From NCBI GenBank assembly GCA_002840765.1, contig PHCE01000006.1:113862-177861 (forward strand): a stretch of DNA of 64,000 nt. Reading direction: 5' to 3'. Both the position numbers and the translations under genes were made by a program. The notes under the pieces were generated by a model, which was not told the origin of the DNA, did no database searches, and was given only the letters and a program-made list of their open reading frames with translations. Within the stretch, counting starts at the first letter, position 1, and each line of letters begins with the position of its first letter. Source of the DNA: Betaproteobacteria bacterium HGW-Betaproteobacteria-7 (lineage in GTDB: Bacteria > Pseudomonadota > Gammaproteobacteria > Burkholderiales > Rhodocyclaceae). Positions 1 to 9,138 of this stretch are shown here, piece by piece.

Positions 1-716
1 TTGGGGCTGGGGTGGGTGGACAGCCAGGAAGCATCGGCACCGCCGCTTAGTGAATCGAGTTTTTCCAGGGCAGTGACACAGGCAATCGGCGGATAGCGCC
101 GGGTCTTCATGAAGCCGAGTGCGTAGTCGTCGGCTTCCCGTTCATTGGCTTGTGAATGCTGGGCGGTGACGACCTGCTCAAACAGTTCGCCGAGTTGCGA
201 TTCGGCCAGTTCGGCAGCTTTGCCGCCGGTTGCCGCGACGGCGCTTTTCAGGGCGCTGGTGCGCATGGCGGTCTGGATGCGGGCCTTGGTGTGGCCGGAT
301 TTGACGTGGCCAATTTCGTGGCCGATGACGTAGCGGATCTCGTCGTCGGAAAATTTGTCCATCAAGCCGCTGTAAACGCGGATGGTGCCGTTGGCCATGG
401 CGAAGGCATTGACCTGGGGCGTCAGATAAACCTTGTAGTCAAGATTCAGTCCATCGTGGCTTTCAAGGCCACGGGTCAGTTTGATCAGACGCTTGCCGTA
501 GGCGTCGTTGTTGCCGGCGACGCGATTGCGCCGGTCCGAGTCGGCGGCCATCTGGTCGAAGTAGCTTTTGAGCTGTTCATCGCTCAGGGTTTCCGATTGG
601 AGCAGGGCCTGGCCGGCTTCCAGAGCTTTGCCGAAATTGAACTGGGCGGCAGCGTTGTTGACGACGCTGATGCCGGAAAACAGCGTCGAGAGCAGGACGA
701 ACTGGCGACGATTCAT
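1..716 (-). CDS. M48-family zinc metallopeptidase (3' end outside window)
   Basis: Reading leftward from ATG 716, preceded by a GAGGAA ribosome site, the frame stays open to the window edge, so the C-terminus is missing. It begins with a hydrophobic N-terminus ending in NNAAAQ (signal-peptide-like). The zinc motif HEIGH is at about residues 133-137, and a second conserved NEREAD segment at about 191-196 supplies the third ligand. This is the arrangement of periplasmic M48 proteases of the LoiP/YcaL type, which degrade misfolded envelope proteins. The family is secure; the exact orthologue is not. Confidence 0.85.
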   Translation of the reverse strand, partial: MNRRQFVLLSTLFSGISVVNNAAAQFNFGKALEAGQALLQSETLSDEQLKSYFDQMAADSDRRNRVAGNNDAYGKRLIKLTRGLESHDGLNLDYKVYLTPQVNAFAMANGTIRVYSGLMDKFSDDEIRYVIGHEIGHVKSGHTKARIQTAMRTSALKSAVAATGGKAAELAESQLGELFEQVVTAQHSQANEREADDYALGFMKTRRYPPIACVTALEKLDSLSGGADASWLSTHPSP

Positions 717-810
717 GAAATTCCTCGCGATGGTGGGGTAGGTTGATTAATGCGAATGGCATTATATCAACCCGTTTTCCAGATCGCTCGAAGGAATTGA
801 TGCCGCCCGT

Positions 811-2889
811 TCAGCCGCCCAGGGTCAGCATCAGTTCGCCCTGGGCGTTGTGCGGCTTGCTGCGCGAGGAGCGGCGGCGCTGGTAGACGCCCTGGCCGTT
901 CATCTCCCAGCCCTGCTGGTTGTCGGCCAGGTAGAACTTGAGGCCTTCGGTGATGACGCGCTTCTTCAGTTTGGGATCGAGGATGGGGAAGGCTAGCTCA
1001 ATGCGCTTGAAGAAATTGCGGTCCATCCAGTCGGCCGAGGACAGGTAAACGTTTTCCTGGCCACCGGCGAGGAAGTAGAAGATGCGGTGATGTTCGAGGA
1101 AGCGGCCGATGATCGAACGTACCCGGATGTTGTCGGAGAGGCCAGGAACGCCGGGGCGCAGGGCGCAGACGCCGCGGATGATGAGGTTGACGTCGACACC
1201 GGCCTGCGAGGCCTCGTACAACGCGTTGATGACTTCCGGTTCGAGCAGCGAGTTCATCTTGGCGACGATGCGGCCCTTGCCGCCGGCGCGGGCGATTTCT
1301 GTCTCGGCCTGAATGGCGGCGACGACATTCGGCTGCAGGGTGAACGGCGCCTGCCACAGGTGTTTCAAGGTACGCGCCTTGCCCAGACCGGTCAGTTGCT
1401 TGAAGACTTCGCTGACGTCATGGGTGATTTCCTCGTTGGCGGTCATCAGGCCGAAATCGGAATAGAGGCGGGCGGTGCGCGGATGGTAGTTGCCGGTGCC
1501 GAGGTGGGCGTAGCGCTTCAGCCCGGCTTCCTCGCGGCGGACGATGAGCAGTGCCTTGGCATGGGCCTTGTAACCGACCACGCCATAGACGACATGGGCG
1601 CCGACTTCCTCCAGCTTGGTCGCCCAGCTGATGTTGGCTTCCTCGTCGAAACGCGCCATCAGCTCGACGACGACGGTGACTTCCTTGCCGTTCTGGGCGG
1701 CGCGGATCAGCGACTGCATCAGCACCGAGTCGGTGCCGGTGCGATAGACGGTCATCTTGATCGCCACCACCGCCGGATCGTTGGCCGCCTGATTGAGCAG
1801 TTCGATGACCGGGGCAAAGGACTGGTAGGGATGGTGCAGCAGGATGTCGCAGCGGCGGATGCTGTCGAAAATGTTGGCGCCCTTGCCGACCGCCTTCGGC
1901 AGGCCGGGGTTGAACGGGGCGAATTTCATGTCCGGGCGGTCGACCCAGTCCGGCACCTGCATCAGGCGGACCAGGTTGACCGGGCCATGAACGCGGTAGA
2001 GGTCGGCGTCCTTGAGGGCGAACTGGGCGAGCAGGAATTCGGTCATTGCCGGCGAGCAGTTGTCGGCGACTTCGAGGCGGACGGCATCGCCGAAATGGCG
2101 GTGCGGCAATTCACCCTGCAGCTTGGTGCGCAGATTGGTGACTTCTTCCTCGTCGACAAACAGGTCGGAATTGCGCGTGGCGCGGAACTGGTAGCAGCCG
2201 AGTACGGTCATGCCAGTGAACAATTCGCCGACGAACTCATGCAGGATCGAGGACAGGAAGACGAAGCCGTATTCGCAACCGGCCAGTTCTTCAGGCAGGC
2301 GGATAACGCGCGGCAGCACGCGCGGTGCCTGGACGATGGCGGCGTTGGAACTGCGACCGAAGGCATCCTTGCCTTCCAGTTCGACGGCGAAATTGAGGCT
2401 CTTGTTCAGCACCTTGGGGAAGGGGTGCGAGGGGTCAAGCCCGATCGGCGTCAGCACCGGCACCATCTCGCGAATGAAATAGTTGCGGATCCATTCGCGC
2501 TGCGCCTCGTTCCAGGTCGAGCGGCGCAGGAAGCAGATCCCCTGTTTGGCCAGCGCCGGCAGGATGACGTCGTTGAGATGCTGATACTGTTCATTAACGA
2601 TGGCATGGGCCTCGGCCGACACCAGGCGGAAGGATTCCAGCGCCGTCTTGCCATCATTGGTGACGACCGGTGCATTGGCGCGCACCTGCTCCTTGAGGCC
2701 GGCCATGCGAATTTCGAAGAATTCGTCCAGGTTACTGGAGACGATGCAGAGGAAACGCAGGCGCTCGAGCAGTGGCACGCGTTCATCCTCAGCCTGGGCG
2801 AGAACGCGGCGATTGAAGGCGAGCAGGCCAAGCTCGCGGTTCAGATAGTGCTCGGTCGGGAAGCGGGGTTGCAGGTAGGGATGGTTCAT
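811..2889 (-). CDS. ppk: polyphosphate kinase 1
   Basis: PPK1 reversibly transfers the gamma-phosphate of ATP to polyphosphate. The roughly 692-residue product has the N-terminal NRELGLLAFNRRVL block and the phospholipase-D-like catalytic core. The autophosphorylated histidine region is visible as KAHAKALLI followed by HLGTGNYHPRTARLYSD. I chose ATG 2889 (MNHPYLQP) because GGAG lies upstream; an in-frame extension to 2913 is possible. Length matches the family (about 690). The gene is monocistronic here and divergent from the next gene. Confidence 0.97.
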   Translation of the reverse strand: MNHPYLQPRFPTEHYLNRELGLLAFNRRVLAQAEDERVPLLERLRFLCIVSSNLDEFFEIRMAGLKEQVRANAPVVTNDGKTALESFRLVSAEAHAIVNEQYQHLNDVILPALAKQGICFLRRSTWNEAQREWIRNYFIREMVPVLTPIGLDPSHPFPKVLNKSLNFAVELEGKDAFGRSSNAAIVQAPRVLPRVIRLPEELAGCEYGFVFLSSILHEFVGELFTGMTVLGCYQFRATRNSDLFVDEEEVTNLRTKLQGELPHRHFGDAVRLEVADNCSPAMTEFLLAQFALKDADLYRVHGPVNLVRLMQVPDWVDRPDMKFAPFNPGLPKAVGKGANIFDSIRRCDILLHHPYQSFAPVIELLNQAANDPAVVAIKMTVYRTGTDSVLMQSLIRAAQNGKEVTVVVELMARFDEEANISWATKLEEVGAHVVYGVVGYKAHAKALLIVRREEAGLKRYAHLGTGNYHPRTARLYSDFGLMTANEEITHDVSEVFKQLTGLGKARTLKHLWQAPFTLQPNVVAAIQAETEIARAGGKGRIVAKMNSLLEPEVINALYEASQAGVDVNLIIRGVCALRPGVPGLSDNIRVRSIIGRFLEHHRIFYFLAGGQENVYLSSADWMDRNFFKRIELAFPILDPKLKKRVITEGLKFYLADNQQGWEMNGQGVYQRRRSSRSKPHNAQGELMLTLGG

Positions 2890-3079
2890 GGCGCGCTCCA
2901 TGTAATTTCTCAAGTATAGGCCTCAAGCCCATCATTTTGTTGCGGTATTGTTTCATTTGCATGACAGGAAACGGCTTTCCGGCGATGGCGAACGTCGACT
3001 GGCGGCGGCGGTCGAATCTGCCTCGGCGCCAAACTCTGTTCTATAGTCGCGCTATCGACCTAAAGCGGAAGGAGAGAGC

Positions 3080-4063
3080 ATGTTTAAAGGCATTCTGATC
3101 AACAAGGACGAGGCCGGTTATCGCGCCGCCATCGAGACGATCGACGAGGCATTGCTGCCCGAGGGCGATGTCACCGTGCGCGTCGACTGGTCATCGCTCA
3201 ATTACAAGGACGGCCTGGCGATCACCGGCAAAGGGCCGGTCGTCCGTCGTTTCCCGATGGTGCCAGGCATCGACTTCGCCGGTACCGTCAGCAGTAGCCG
3301 CCATCCCGACTGGCAGACTGGCGATAAGGTGGTGTTGAATGGCTGGGGTGTCGGCGAGACGCACTGGGGTGGCCTGGCGCAAATGGCGCGCGTCCGCGGC
3401 GACTGGCTGGTGCCGCTGCCGGCGGCCTTTAGTGCCCGTCAGGCAATGGCCATCGGCACTGCCGGCTACACCGCCATGCTCTGCGTGCTGTCCCTCGAGC
3501 GTCACGGCCTCGTTCCGGGCAGCGGCGACATCCTTGTTACTGGCGCCAACGGCGGCGTTGGCAGCGTCGCCATCGCGCTGCTGGCTCGGCTCGGTTACAC
3601 CGTTGTTGCCTCCACCGGGCGTCCCGAAGAGGCGGCCTACCTGAAGGAGTTGGGGGCCAGCGCGATCATCGATCGCAACGAACTGTCTGCGCCCGGCAAG
3701 CCGCTCGGCAAGGAACGCTGGGCTGGCGTCGTCGATTCGGTTGGCAGTCATACGTTGGCCAACGCCTGCGCCGGCACCAACTATCGCGGCGCCGTCGCTG
3801 CCTGCGGCCTGGCCCAGGGCATGGATTTTCCGTCCAGCGTCGCCCCCTTCATCCTGCGCGGTGTCACGCTCTATGGCATCGACAGCGTCATGGCGCCGCA
3901 ACCGGTGCGTCGCCAGGCCTGGGAACGCCTGGCCCGCGATCTCGATCCGGCGCTGCTGGAAGCGATCACCCATGAAATCGGTCTCGGTGAAGCCATTGCC
4001 ACCGCCGGCGAACTGTTGCAGGGCAAGGTGCGCGGCCGCGTGGTGGTTGATGTCAATCGCTGA
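3080..4063 (+). CDS. acuI: MDR-family quinone oxidoreductase, acrylyl-CoA reductase type
   Basis: A 327-residue medium-chain dehydrogenase/reductase of the YhdH/AcuI subgroup. In AcuI this enzyme reduces acryloyl-CoA to propionyl-CoA with NADPH. The start [11 protein letters not shown], the [10 protein letters not shown] segment and the cofactor loop [14 protein letters not shown] (about residues 150-165) are typical. GGAGAG precedes ATG 3080. No zinc-ligand cysteines are evident, as expected for this zinc-free subgroup. Subfamily assignment is by overall sequence pattern; substrate is inferred. Confidence 0.8.
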   Translation: MFKGILINKDEAGYRAAIETIDEALLPEGDVTVRVDWSSLNYKDGLAITGKGPVVRRFPMVPGIDFAGTVSSSRHPDWQTGDKVVLNGWGVGETHWGGLAQMARVRGDWLVPLPAAFSARQAMAIGTAGYTAMLCVLSLERHGLVPGSGDILVTGANGGVGSVAIALLARLGYTVVASTGRPEEAAYLKELGASAIIDRNELSAPGKPLGKERWAGVVDSVGSHTLANACAGTNYRGAVAACGLAQGMDFPSSVAPFILRGVTLYGIDSVMAPQPVRRQAWERLARDLDPALLEAITHEIGLGEAIATAGELLQGKVRGRVVVDVNR

Positions 4064-4090
4064 GTCCCGACCAGCCGGGAGGGCTGCCGC

Positions 4091-5467
4091 TTGCCGATGA
4101 GCAGCCTGTTCCCGGCCAGCACCGCATTGCCGGACGAAGGGCTGCAACTGGCCGAACTGATCTCGGCGCTCAGCCACGCGCTCGACATCACCGAAGGCCA
4201 GCCGCCCGGGCATTGCGTGCGTTGCTGCTGGATCGGCATGCATATCGGCCAAACACTCGGGCTTGATGACGGGCAGTTGTGGGATCTCTATTACACGTTG
4301 CTGTTGAAGGACCTTGGCTGCAGTAGCAACGCCGCCCGCATCTGCGAGCTTTACCTGACCGACGATCTGGCGTTCAAGCGCGATTTCAAGACCGTCGGCG
4401 ACAGCCTGCCGCAGGTGCTCAACTTCGTGCTCAAGCACACCGGGCTGAAGGCCGGGCTGGCCGAGCGCTTCCGCAGCGTGCTGACGATCTTCCGCGACGG
4501 CAGCGAGATCGCCCAGGAACTGATCGCCACCCGCTGCCAGCGTGGCGCCGAGATCGCCCGCTTGTTGCGCTTCCCGGAGCGCGTTGCGGCCGGCATCTAT
4601 AGTCTGGACGAGCATTTCAACGGCCAGGGCAAGCCGGAGGGCTTGGCCGGTGAGGCGATTCCGCTGGCGGCGCGGATCGCGCTGTTGGCCCAGGTCATCG
4701 ATGTTTTCCACGCCGCCGGCGGGGCCGTGGTGGCGCTGGCCGAAGTCCGCCAGCGCTCAGGCGGCTGGTTCGATCCGCGCCTGGTCGCCGCCTTCGAGCA
4801 GGTGGCGCAGGGCGACGCCTTCTGGGCGACGCTGGCCTCGGCGGAAGTCGATGCCGCCATCCTGGCGCTGGAGCCGGCCGCGCATGTCGTCGACCTGGAC
4901 GACGACTACCTCGACGACATCGCCGCCGCCTTCGGCCAGGTGGTCGACTCGAAAAGTCCCTACACCAGCGGCCACAGCGCCCGCGTCGCGCTGTACACCG
5001 ACATGATCGCCGAGACCCTCGGCGTGTCGCCGGAGCGCCGCCGCTGGCTGAAGCGCGGCGCGCTGCTGCACGACGTCGGCAAGCTCGGCGTCAGCAACAG
5101 CGTGCTCGACAAGCCGGGCAAGCTCGATGCCGACGAATGGGCCGCCGTGCAGGCGCATGCCGCCTACACCGAGGCCATCCTCTCGCGCATCGGTGCCTTC
5201 GCCGAACTGGCGCGGGTGTCGGCGGCGCACCACGAACGCCTCGACGGCAAGGGCTATCCGCGTGGCCTGACTGCCGAGCAGATCAGCCTCGAGACGCGCA
5301 TCATCACCACCGCCGACATCTTCGACGCGATCACCGCCGAACGCCCCTACCGCGGGGCGATCCCGATCCCGCAGACGCTGGCGATGATGGCCGAAAACCT
5401 CGGCACAGCCATCGACGAACGCTGTTTCGCGGCGCTGAAGCAGGCGCTCGACCGACTGCCGGGCTGA
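4091..5467 (+). CDS. HD-GYP domain protein (probable c-di-GMP phosphodiesterase)
   Basis: 458 residues. The C-terminal half is a complete HD-GYP domain: HSARVALY, then LLHDVGKLG (metal-binding HD), then HHERLDGKGYP carrying the GYP signature, then TTADIFDAITAERPYR. The N-terminal half looks like a degenerate HD domain lacking clean metal ligands. Such proteins hydrolyse cyclic di-GMP. A GGGAGGG ribosome site at 4077-4083 fits TTG 4091 better than ATG 4097, so a non-ATG start is likely. It starts 27 bases after acuI. Confidence 0.88.
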   Translation: MPMSSLFPASTALPDEGLQLAELISALSHALDITEGQPPGHCVRCCWIGMHIGQTLGLDDGQLWDLYYTLLLKDLGCSSNAARICELYLTDDLAFKRDFKTVGDSLPQVLNFVLKHTGLKAGLAERFRSVLTIFRDGSEIAQELIATRCQRGAEIARLLRFPERVAAGIYSLDEHFNGQGKPEGLAGEAIPLAARIALLAQVIDVFHAAGGAVVALAEVRQRSGGWFDPRLVAAFEQVAQGDAFWATLASAEVDAAILALEPAAHVVDLDDDYLDDIAAAFGQVVDSKSPYTSGHSARVALYTDMIAETLGVSPERRRWLKRGALLHDVGKLGVSNSVLDKPGKLDADEWAAVQAHAAYTEAILSRIGAFAELARVSAAHHERLDGKGYPRGLTAEQISLETRIITTADIFDAITAERPYRGAIPIPQTLAMMAENLGTAIDERCFAALKQALDRLPG

Positions 5468-5527
5468 TTCCCCCGTAAAATACGGTTTTCCCGATTTTCC
5501 GGCAGCGCCGGGCAAGGCTTCCATCGC

Positions 5528-6859
5528 ATGAACACCACCATCAAAGTGCCGACCGTCGGCTTCGTTTCCCTGGGTTGCCCGAAGGCCGGCAGCGATGCCG
5601 AACTGATCCTCACCCGGCTGCGCGCCGAGGGCTACGAGATTTCGCCCAGCTACGACAATTCCGATCTGGTCATCGTCAATACCTGCGGCTTCATCGACGC
5701 CGCCGTCGAGGAATCGCTCGACGCCATCGGCGAGGCGCTGAACGAAAACGGCAAGGTCATCGTCACCGGCTGCCTCGGCGCCAAGGGCGACATCGTGCAG
5801 ACGACGCATCCGTCGGTGCTCGCCGTCACCGGTCCGCACGCCATGGAAGAGGTCATGGGCCACGTGCACCAGCACCTGCCCAAGCCGCACGATCCGTATT
5901 CCGACCTGGTGCCGCCGCAGGGCATCCGTCTGACGCCGGACCATTTCGCCTATCTGAAGATTTCCGAAGGCTGCAACCACAGCTGCACCTTCTGCATCAT
6001 CCCGTCGCTCCGCGGCCCGCTGGTGTCGCGCCCGGTCGGTGACGTGCTGGCCGAGGCCGAGAACCTGGCCCGGGCCGGCGTCAAGGAAATCCTGGTCATC
6101 TCGCAGGACACCAGCGCCTATGGCGTGGACGTCAAGTACCGCACGCATTTCTGGGGCGGCCGGCCAGTCAAGACCCGCCTGAAGGAGTTGTGCGAGGCGC
6201 TGGCCAGCTTCGGCATCTGGGTCCGCCTGCACTATGTCTACCCGTACCCGTCGGTCGATGACGTGATTCCGCTGATGGCCGAAGGCAAGATCCTGCCGTA
6301 TCTGGATGTGCCGTTCCAGCACGCCAGCCCGAAGATCCTGAAGGCGATGAAGCGCCCGGCCTCGGCCGAGAACACGCTGGAACGCATCGCCAAGTGGCGC
6401 GAGATCTGCCCGGAAATCGTCATCCGCTCGACCTTCATCACCGGCTTCCCGGGTGAGACGGATGAGGATTTCGACCAATTGATCCAGTTCCTCGAGGATG
6501 CGCAACTGGACCGCGTCGGCGCCTTCGCCTACTCGCCGGTCGACGGCGCCAAGGCCAACGAACTCGAAGGCCTGCCGCCGGAAGACGTGCGCGAGGATCG
6601 CCGGCGCTGGCTGATGCAGGTGCAGGAAGACATCTCGGCCGACAAGCTGGCGGCCAAGATCGACAGCGTCATCGAAGTGCTGGTCGACGAGGTTGACGAG
6701 GAGGGTGTGATCGCCCGTTCCAAGGCCGATGCGCCGGAAATCGACGGCCTGGTCTATCTCGACGGCTTCTACGATGCGGCGCCCGGCGATTTCCTTCAGG
6801 TCCGCGTCGTCGACGCCGATCACCACGACCTGTACGCCGAGCCGGTCGGCCGCGAGTAA
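5528..6859 (+). CDS. rimO: ribosomal protein S12 methylthiotransferase RimO
   Basis: Radical-SAM enzyme that methylthiolates Asp89 of ribosomal protein S12. The UPF0004 N-terminal domain carries cysteines 17, 53 and 82 ([27 protein letters not shown]) for one 4Fe-4S cluster. The radical-SAM cluster is CNHSCTFC at 149-156. A C-terminal TRAM-like region ends the 443-residue protein. The absence of MiaB-type motifs and the [10 protein letters not shown] start identify RimO. It is followed after 6 bases by the patatin gene. Confidence 0.97.
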   Translation: MNTTIKVPTVGFVSLGCPKAGSDAELILTRLRAEGYEISPSYDNSDLVIVNTCGFIDAAVEESLDAIGEALNENGKVIVTGCLGAKGDIVQTTHPSVLAVTGPHAMEEVMGHVHQHLPKPHDPYSDLVPPQGIRLTPDHFAYLKISEGCNHSCTFCIIPSLRGPLVSRPVGDVLAEAENLARAGVKEILVISQDTSAYGVDVKYRTHFWGGRPVKTRLKELCEALASFGIWVRLHYVYPYPSVDDVIPLMAEGKILPYLDVPFQHASPKILKAMKRPASAENTLERIAKWREICPEIVIRSTFITGFPGETDEDFDQLIQFLEDAQLDRVGAFAYSPVDGAKANELEGLPPEDVREDRRRWLMQVQEDISADKLAAKIDSVIEVLVDEVDEEGVIARSKADAPEIDGLVYLDGFYDAAPGDFLQVRVVDADHHDLYAEPVGRE

Positions 6860-6865
6860 GCAGTC

Positions 6866-7732
6866 ATGGCCCGGCCGCGTCTCGGTATCGCCCTCGGTTC
6901 CGGTTCGGCGCGCGGCTGGGCGCATATCGGCGTGCTGCGCGCCTTGCACGAGGCCGGCATCGAGCCGGACGTCGTCTGCGGCACCTCGATCGGCGCCTTC
7001 GTCGGTGCCGCCTATGCCTCCGGCGATCTTGACAAGCTGGAAGCCTGGGTCGGCGGGCTCAGCCGGCGCGACGTGCTCGGCTTCTTCGATGTCAGCCTGG
7101 CCGGCGGCCTGATCAAGGGCGCCAAGCTATTCGATTTCGCCGCGACGACCTTTCTCGAAAATGATTTCACCCAGCTCGACCGGCCGTTCGCCTGCGTTGC
7201 CACCGATCTGGCGACCGGCCGCGAAATCTGGCTGCGCGAAGGCTCGGTGGCTGCCGCCGTGCGCGCCTCGACCGCGCTGCCCGGCCTGTTTTCCCCGCAG
7301 TTGCTCGATGAGCGCTTCCTGGTCGATGGTGGTCTGGTCAATCCGGTGCCGGTATCGCTGTGCCGGGCGCTCGATGCCGAAATCGTCATCGCCGTCGATC
7401 TCAGCATGGACATGCTGACCACGCTGCAGCGGCGCAACGGCAAGCCGGCGGTGGCTGGTGGCGGTTGGCGCAATACTGTCGGTCGCTGGTTCGGCGGCGG
7501 CGAGGAAAGGCCGATCCTGCCCTCGCTGGCCGACGTGGTCAGCAACAGCATCGCCATCATGCAGGGGCGCATCTCGCGTTCGCGCCTGGCCGGCGAACCG
7601 GCCGACGTACTGATCGCGCCGCGCCTCGGCCAGCTCAACCTGCTCGACTACCACCGTGCCGATGAAGCCATCGCCGCCGGCCGCAAGGCGACCGAGCACA
7701 TGCTGCCGCTGTTGCATTCCCTGCTGGATTGA
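6866..7732 (+). CDS. patatin-like phospholipase (RssA-like)
   Basis: 288-residue patatin-fold lipid hydrolase. It has the oxyanion loop GSGSARG (11-17), nucleophile motif GTSIG with Ser41, and the catalytic-dyad Asp154 in DGGLVNPVP. No signal peptide is seen, so it probably acts at the inner face of the membrane. It sits between rimO (6 bases upstream) and a flavin oxidase whose start abuts its stop, suggesting one transcript. Its substrate is unknown. Confidence 0.9.
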   Translation: MARPRLGIALGSGSARGWAHIGVLRALHEAGIEPDVVCGTSIGAFVGAAYASGDLDKLEAWVGGLSRRDVLGFFDVSLAGGLIKGAKLFDFAATTFLENDFTQLDRPFACVATDLATGREIWLREGSVAAAVRASTALPGLFSPQLLDERFLVDGGLVNPVPVSLCRALDAEIVIAVDLSMDMLTTLQRRNGKPAVAGGGWRNTVGRWFGGGEERPILPSLADVVSNSIAIMQGRISRSRLAGEPADVLIAPRLGQLNLLDYHRADEAIAAGRKATEHMLPLLHSLLD

Positions 7733-7734
7733 CC

Positions 7735-9126
7735 ATGAGCGATGCCCTGATCGATCAACTGCGTGCCATCGTCGGCGCCGCCCACGTGCTGAGCGATGCT
7801 GCCGACCTGCAGCCCTTCCTCACCGACTGGCGCGGCCGCTATCGCGGTGCTGCGCGCTGCCACGTTCGCCCGGGTAACCGTGACGAGGTCGCTGCAGTGG
7901 TCCGCGCCTGTGCCGCAGCAGGGGCGCCCATCGTGCCGCAGGGCGGCAATACCAGCCTCTGTGGTGCAGCGACGCCGGATGGTTCGGGTAAGGCGGTGCT
8001 CGTCAGCCTTGGAAGGCTGAACCGCATCCGTGCCGTCGATCCGCTCAACGACACGATTACCGTCGAGGCTGGCTGCACCCTGGCCGCCGTCCAGGCTGCG
8101 GCGCGCGCCGCTGGCCGGCTGTTCCCGCTGGCGCTGGCCTCGGAAGGCACCTGCCAGATCGGCGGCAACCTGTCGACCAATGCCGGCGGCGTCCAGGTGC
8201 TGCGCTACGGCAACAGCCGCGAACTGACCCTCGGTCTGGAAGTCGTGCTCGCCGACGGCACACTCTGGGACGGTCTGCGCGGCTTGCGCAAGGACAACAC
8301 CGGCTACGACCTGAAGCAGTTGTTCATCGGCGCCGAGGGCACGCTCGGCATCATCACCGCGGCAGTGCTCAAGCTGTTTGCGCTGCCGCCGGTACAGACG
8401 ACGTGTTGGCTCAACATTACCTCGCCGGCAGCGGCTGTCGAACTGCTGCGGTTGGCCAAGGATGCCTTCGATGCGCAACTGACCGCCTTCGAACTGGTTT
8501 CCGAAACGGCGCTCGGTCTGGTGCTGAAGAACATTTCCGGCAGCCAGCGGCCGGGGGCGGCCAGCCCATGGTACGTGCTGGCCGAGTTTTCCGGCACGGC
8601 GCCGGCAGCGGTCGAGACGTGGCTGGCGGCGCGACTGGAGGAGGGTAGCGTCAGCGATGGAACGATCGCCCAATCGGATACCCAGACCGCCCACCTGTGG
8701 GCGCTGCGCGAGAACATCTCGGAAGCGCAGAAGATTGAGGGCATCAGCATCAAGCACGACATCGCCGTGCCGGTGTCCCGTATCCCCGAGTTCCTCTCCC
8801 AAGTTGATGCGGCGCTGGCCGCTGCCTTTCCCGGCATCCGTGTCGTTGCCTTTGGGCACGTCGGCGACGGCAATCTGCACTACAACCTGTCGCAGCCCGA
8901 GGCCGGCGACAACGCCGCCTTCATCGCCCAGCAGCCGGCGGTGAATCGTCTGGTGCACGATGCCGTGCATGCACTGAACGGCTCGATCTCGGCCGAGCAT
9001 GGCCTCGGCCAACTGAAGCGCGAGGAAATCCTGCGCTACAAGAGTCCGCAGGAAATGGCACTGATGCGCGCCGTCAAGCAGGCGCTCGATCCGCGCGGGC
9101 TGATGAATCCCGGCAAGCTGCTGTAG
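7735..9126 (+). CDS. FAD-linked oxidase (GlcD/D-2-hydroxyacid dehydrogenase family)
   Basis: About 463 residues with an N-terminal PCMH-type FAD-binding domain (VPQGGNTSLCGAA; GTCQIGGNLSTNAGG) and a C-terminal FAD-oxidase domain (GHVGDGNLHYN, ISAEHGLGQLKR). These are the signatures of D-lactate, glycolate and D-2-hydroxyglutarate dehydrogenases. The HxxxGDGNLH metal/substrate site is intact. ATG 7735 lies 2 bases after the patatin stop; a TTG at 7729 is the alternative. The substrate cannot be told from sequence. A lone Fe-S/CCG partner type occurs far away at 49118. Confidence 0.9.
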   Translation: MSDALIDQLRAIVGAAHVLSDAADLQPFLTDWRGRYRGAARCHVRPGNRDEVAAVVRACAAAGAPIVPQGGNTSLCGAATPDGSGKAVLVSLGRLNRIRAVDPLNDTITVEAGCTLAAVQAAARAAGRLFPLALASEGTCQIGGNLSTNAGGVQVLRYGNSRELTLGLEVVLADGTLWDGLRGLRKDNTGYDLKQLFIGAEGTLGIITAAVLKLFALPPVQTTCWLNITSPAAAVELLRLAKDAFDAQLTAFELVSETALGLVLKNISGSQRPGAASPWYVLAEFSGTAPAAVETWLAARLEEGSVSDGTIAQSDTQTAHLWALRENISEAQKIEGISIKHDIAVPVSRIPEFLSQVDAALAAAFPGIRVVAFGHVGDGNLHYNLSQPEAGDNAAFIAQQPAVNRLVHDAVHALNGSISAEHGLGQLKREEILRYKSPQEMALMRAVKQALDPRGLMNPGKLL

Positions 9127-9138
9127 GGCCGATATCGC

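Noticed and set aside
1087..2919. Long plus-strand frame opposite ppk, and similar long frames opposite acuI, rimO, SLC13, the kinases and the MFS gene
   Set aside because: All are antisense frames of GC-rich genes whose real strand carries complete family motifs.
2914..3079. Possible Pho box upstream of ppk (CTGTCAT at 2961-2967 on the minus strand)
   Set aside because: Only one half-site fits; the required second half 11 bases on is not convincing.
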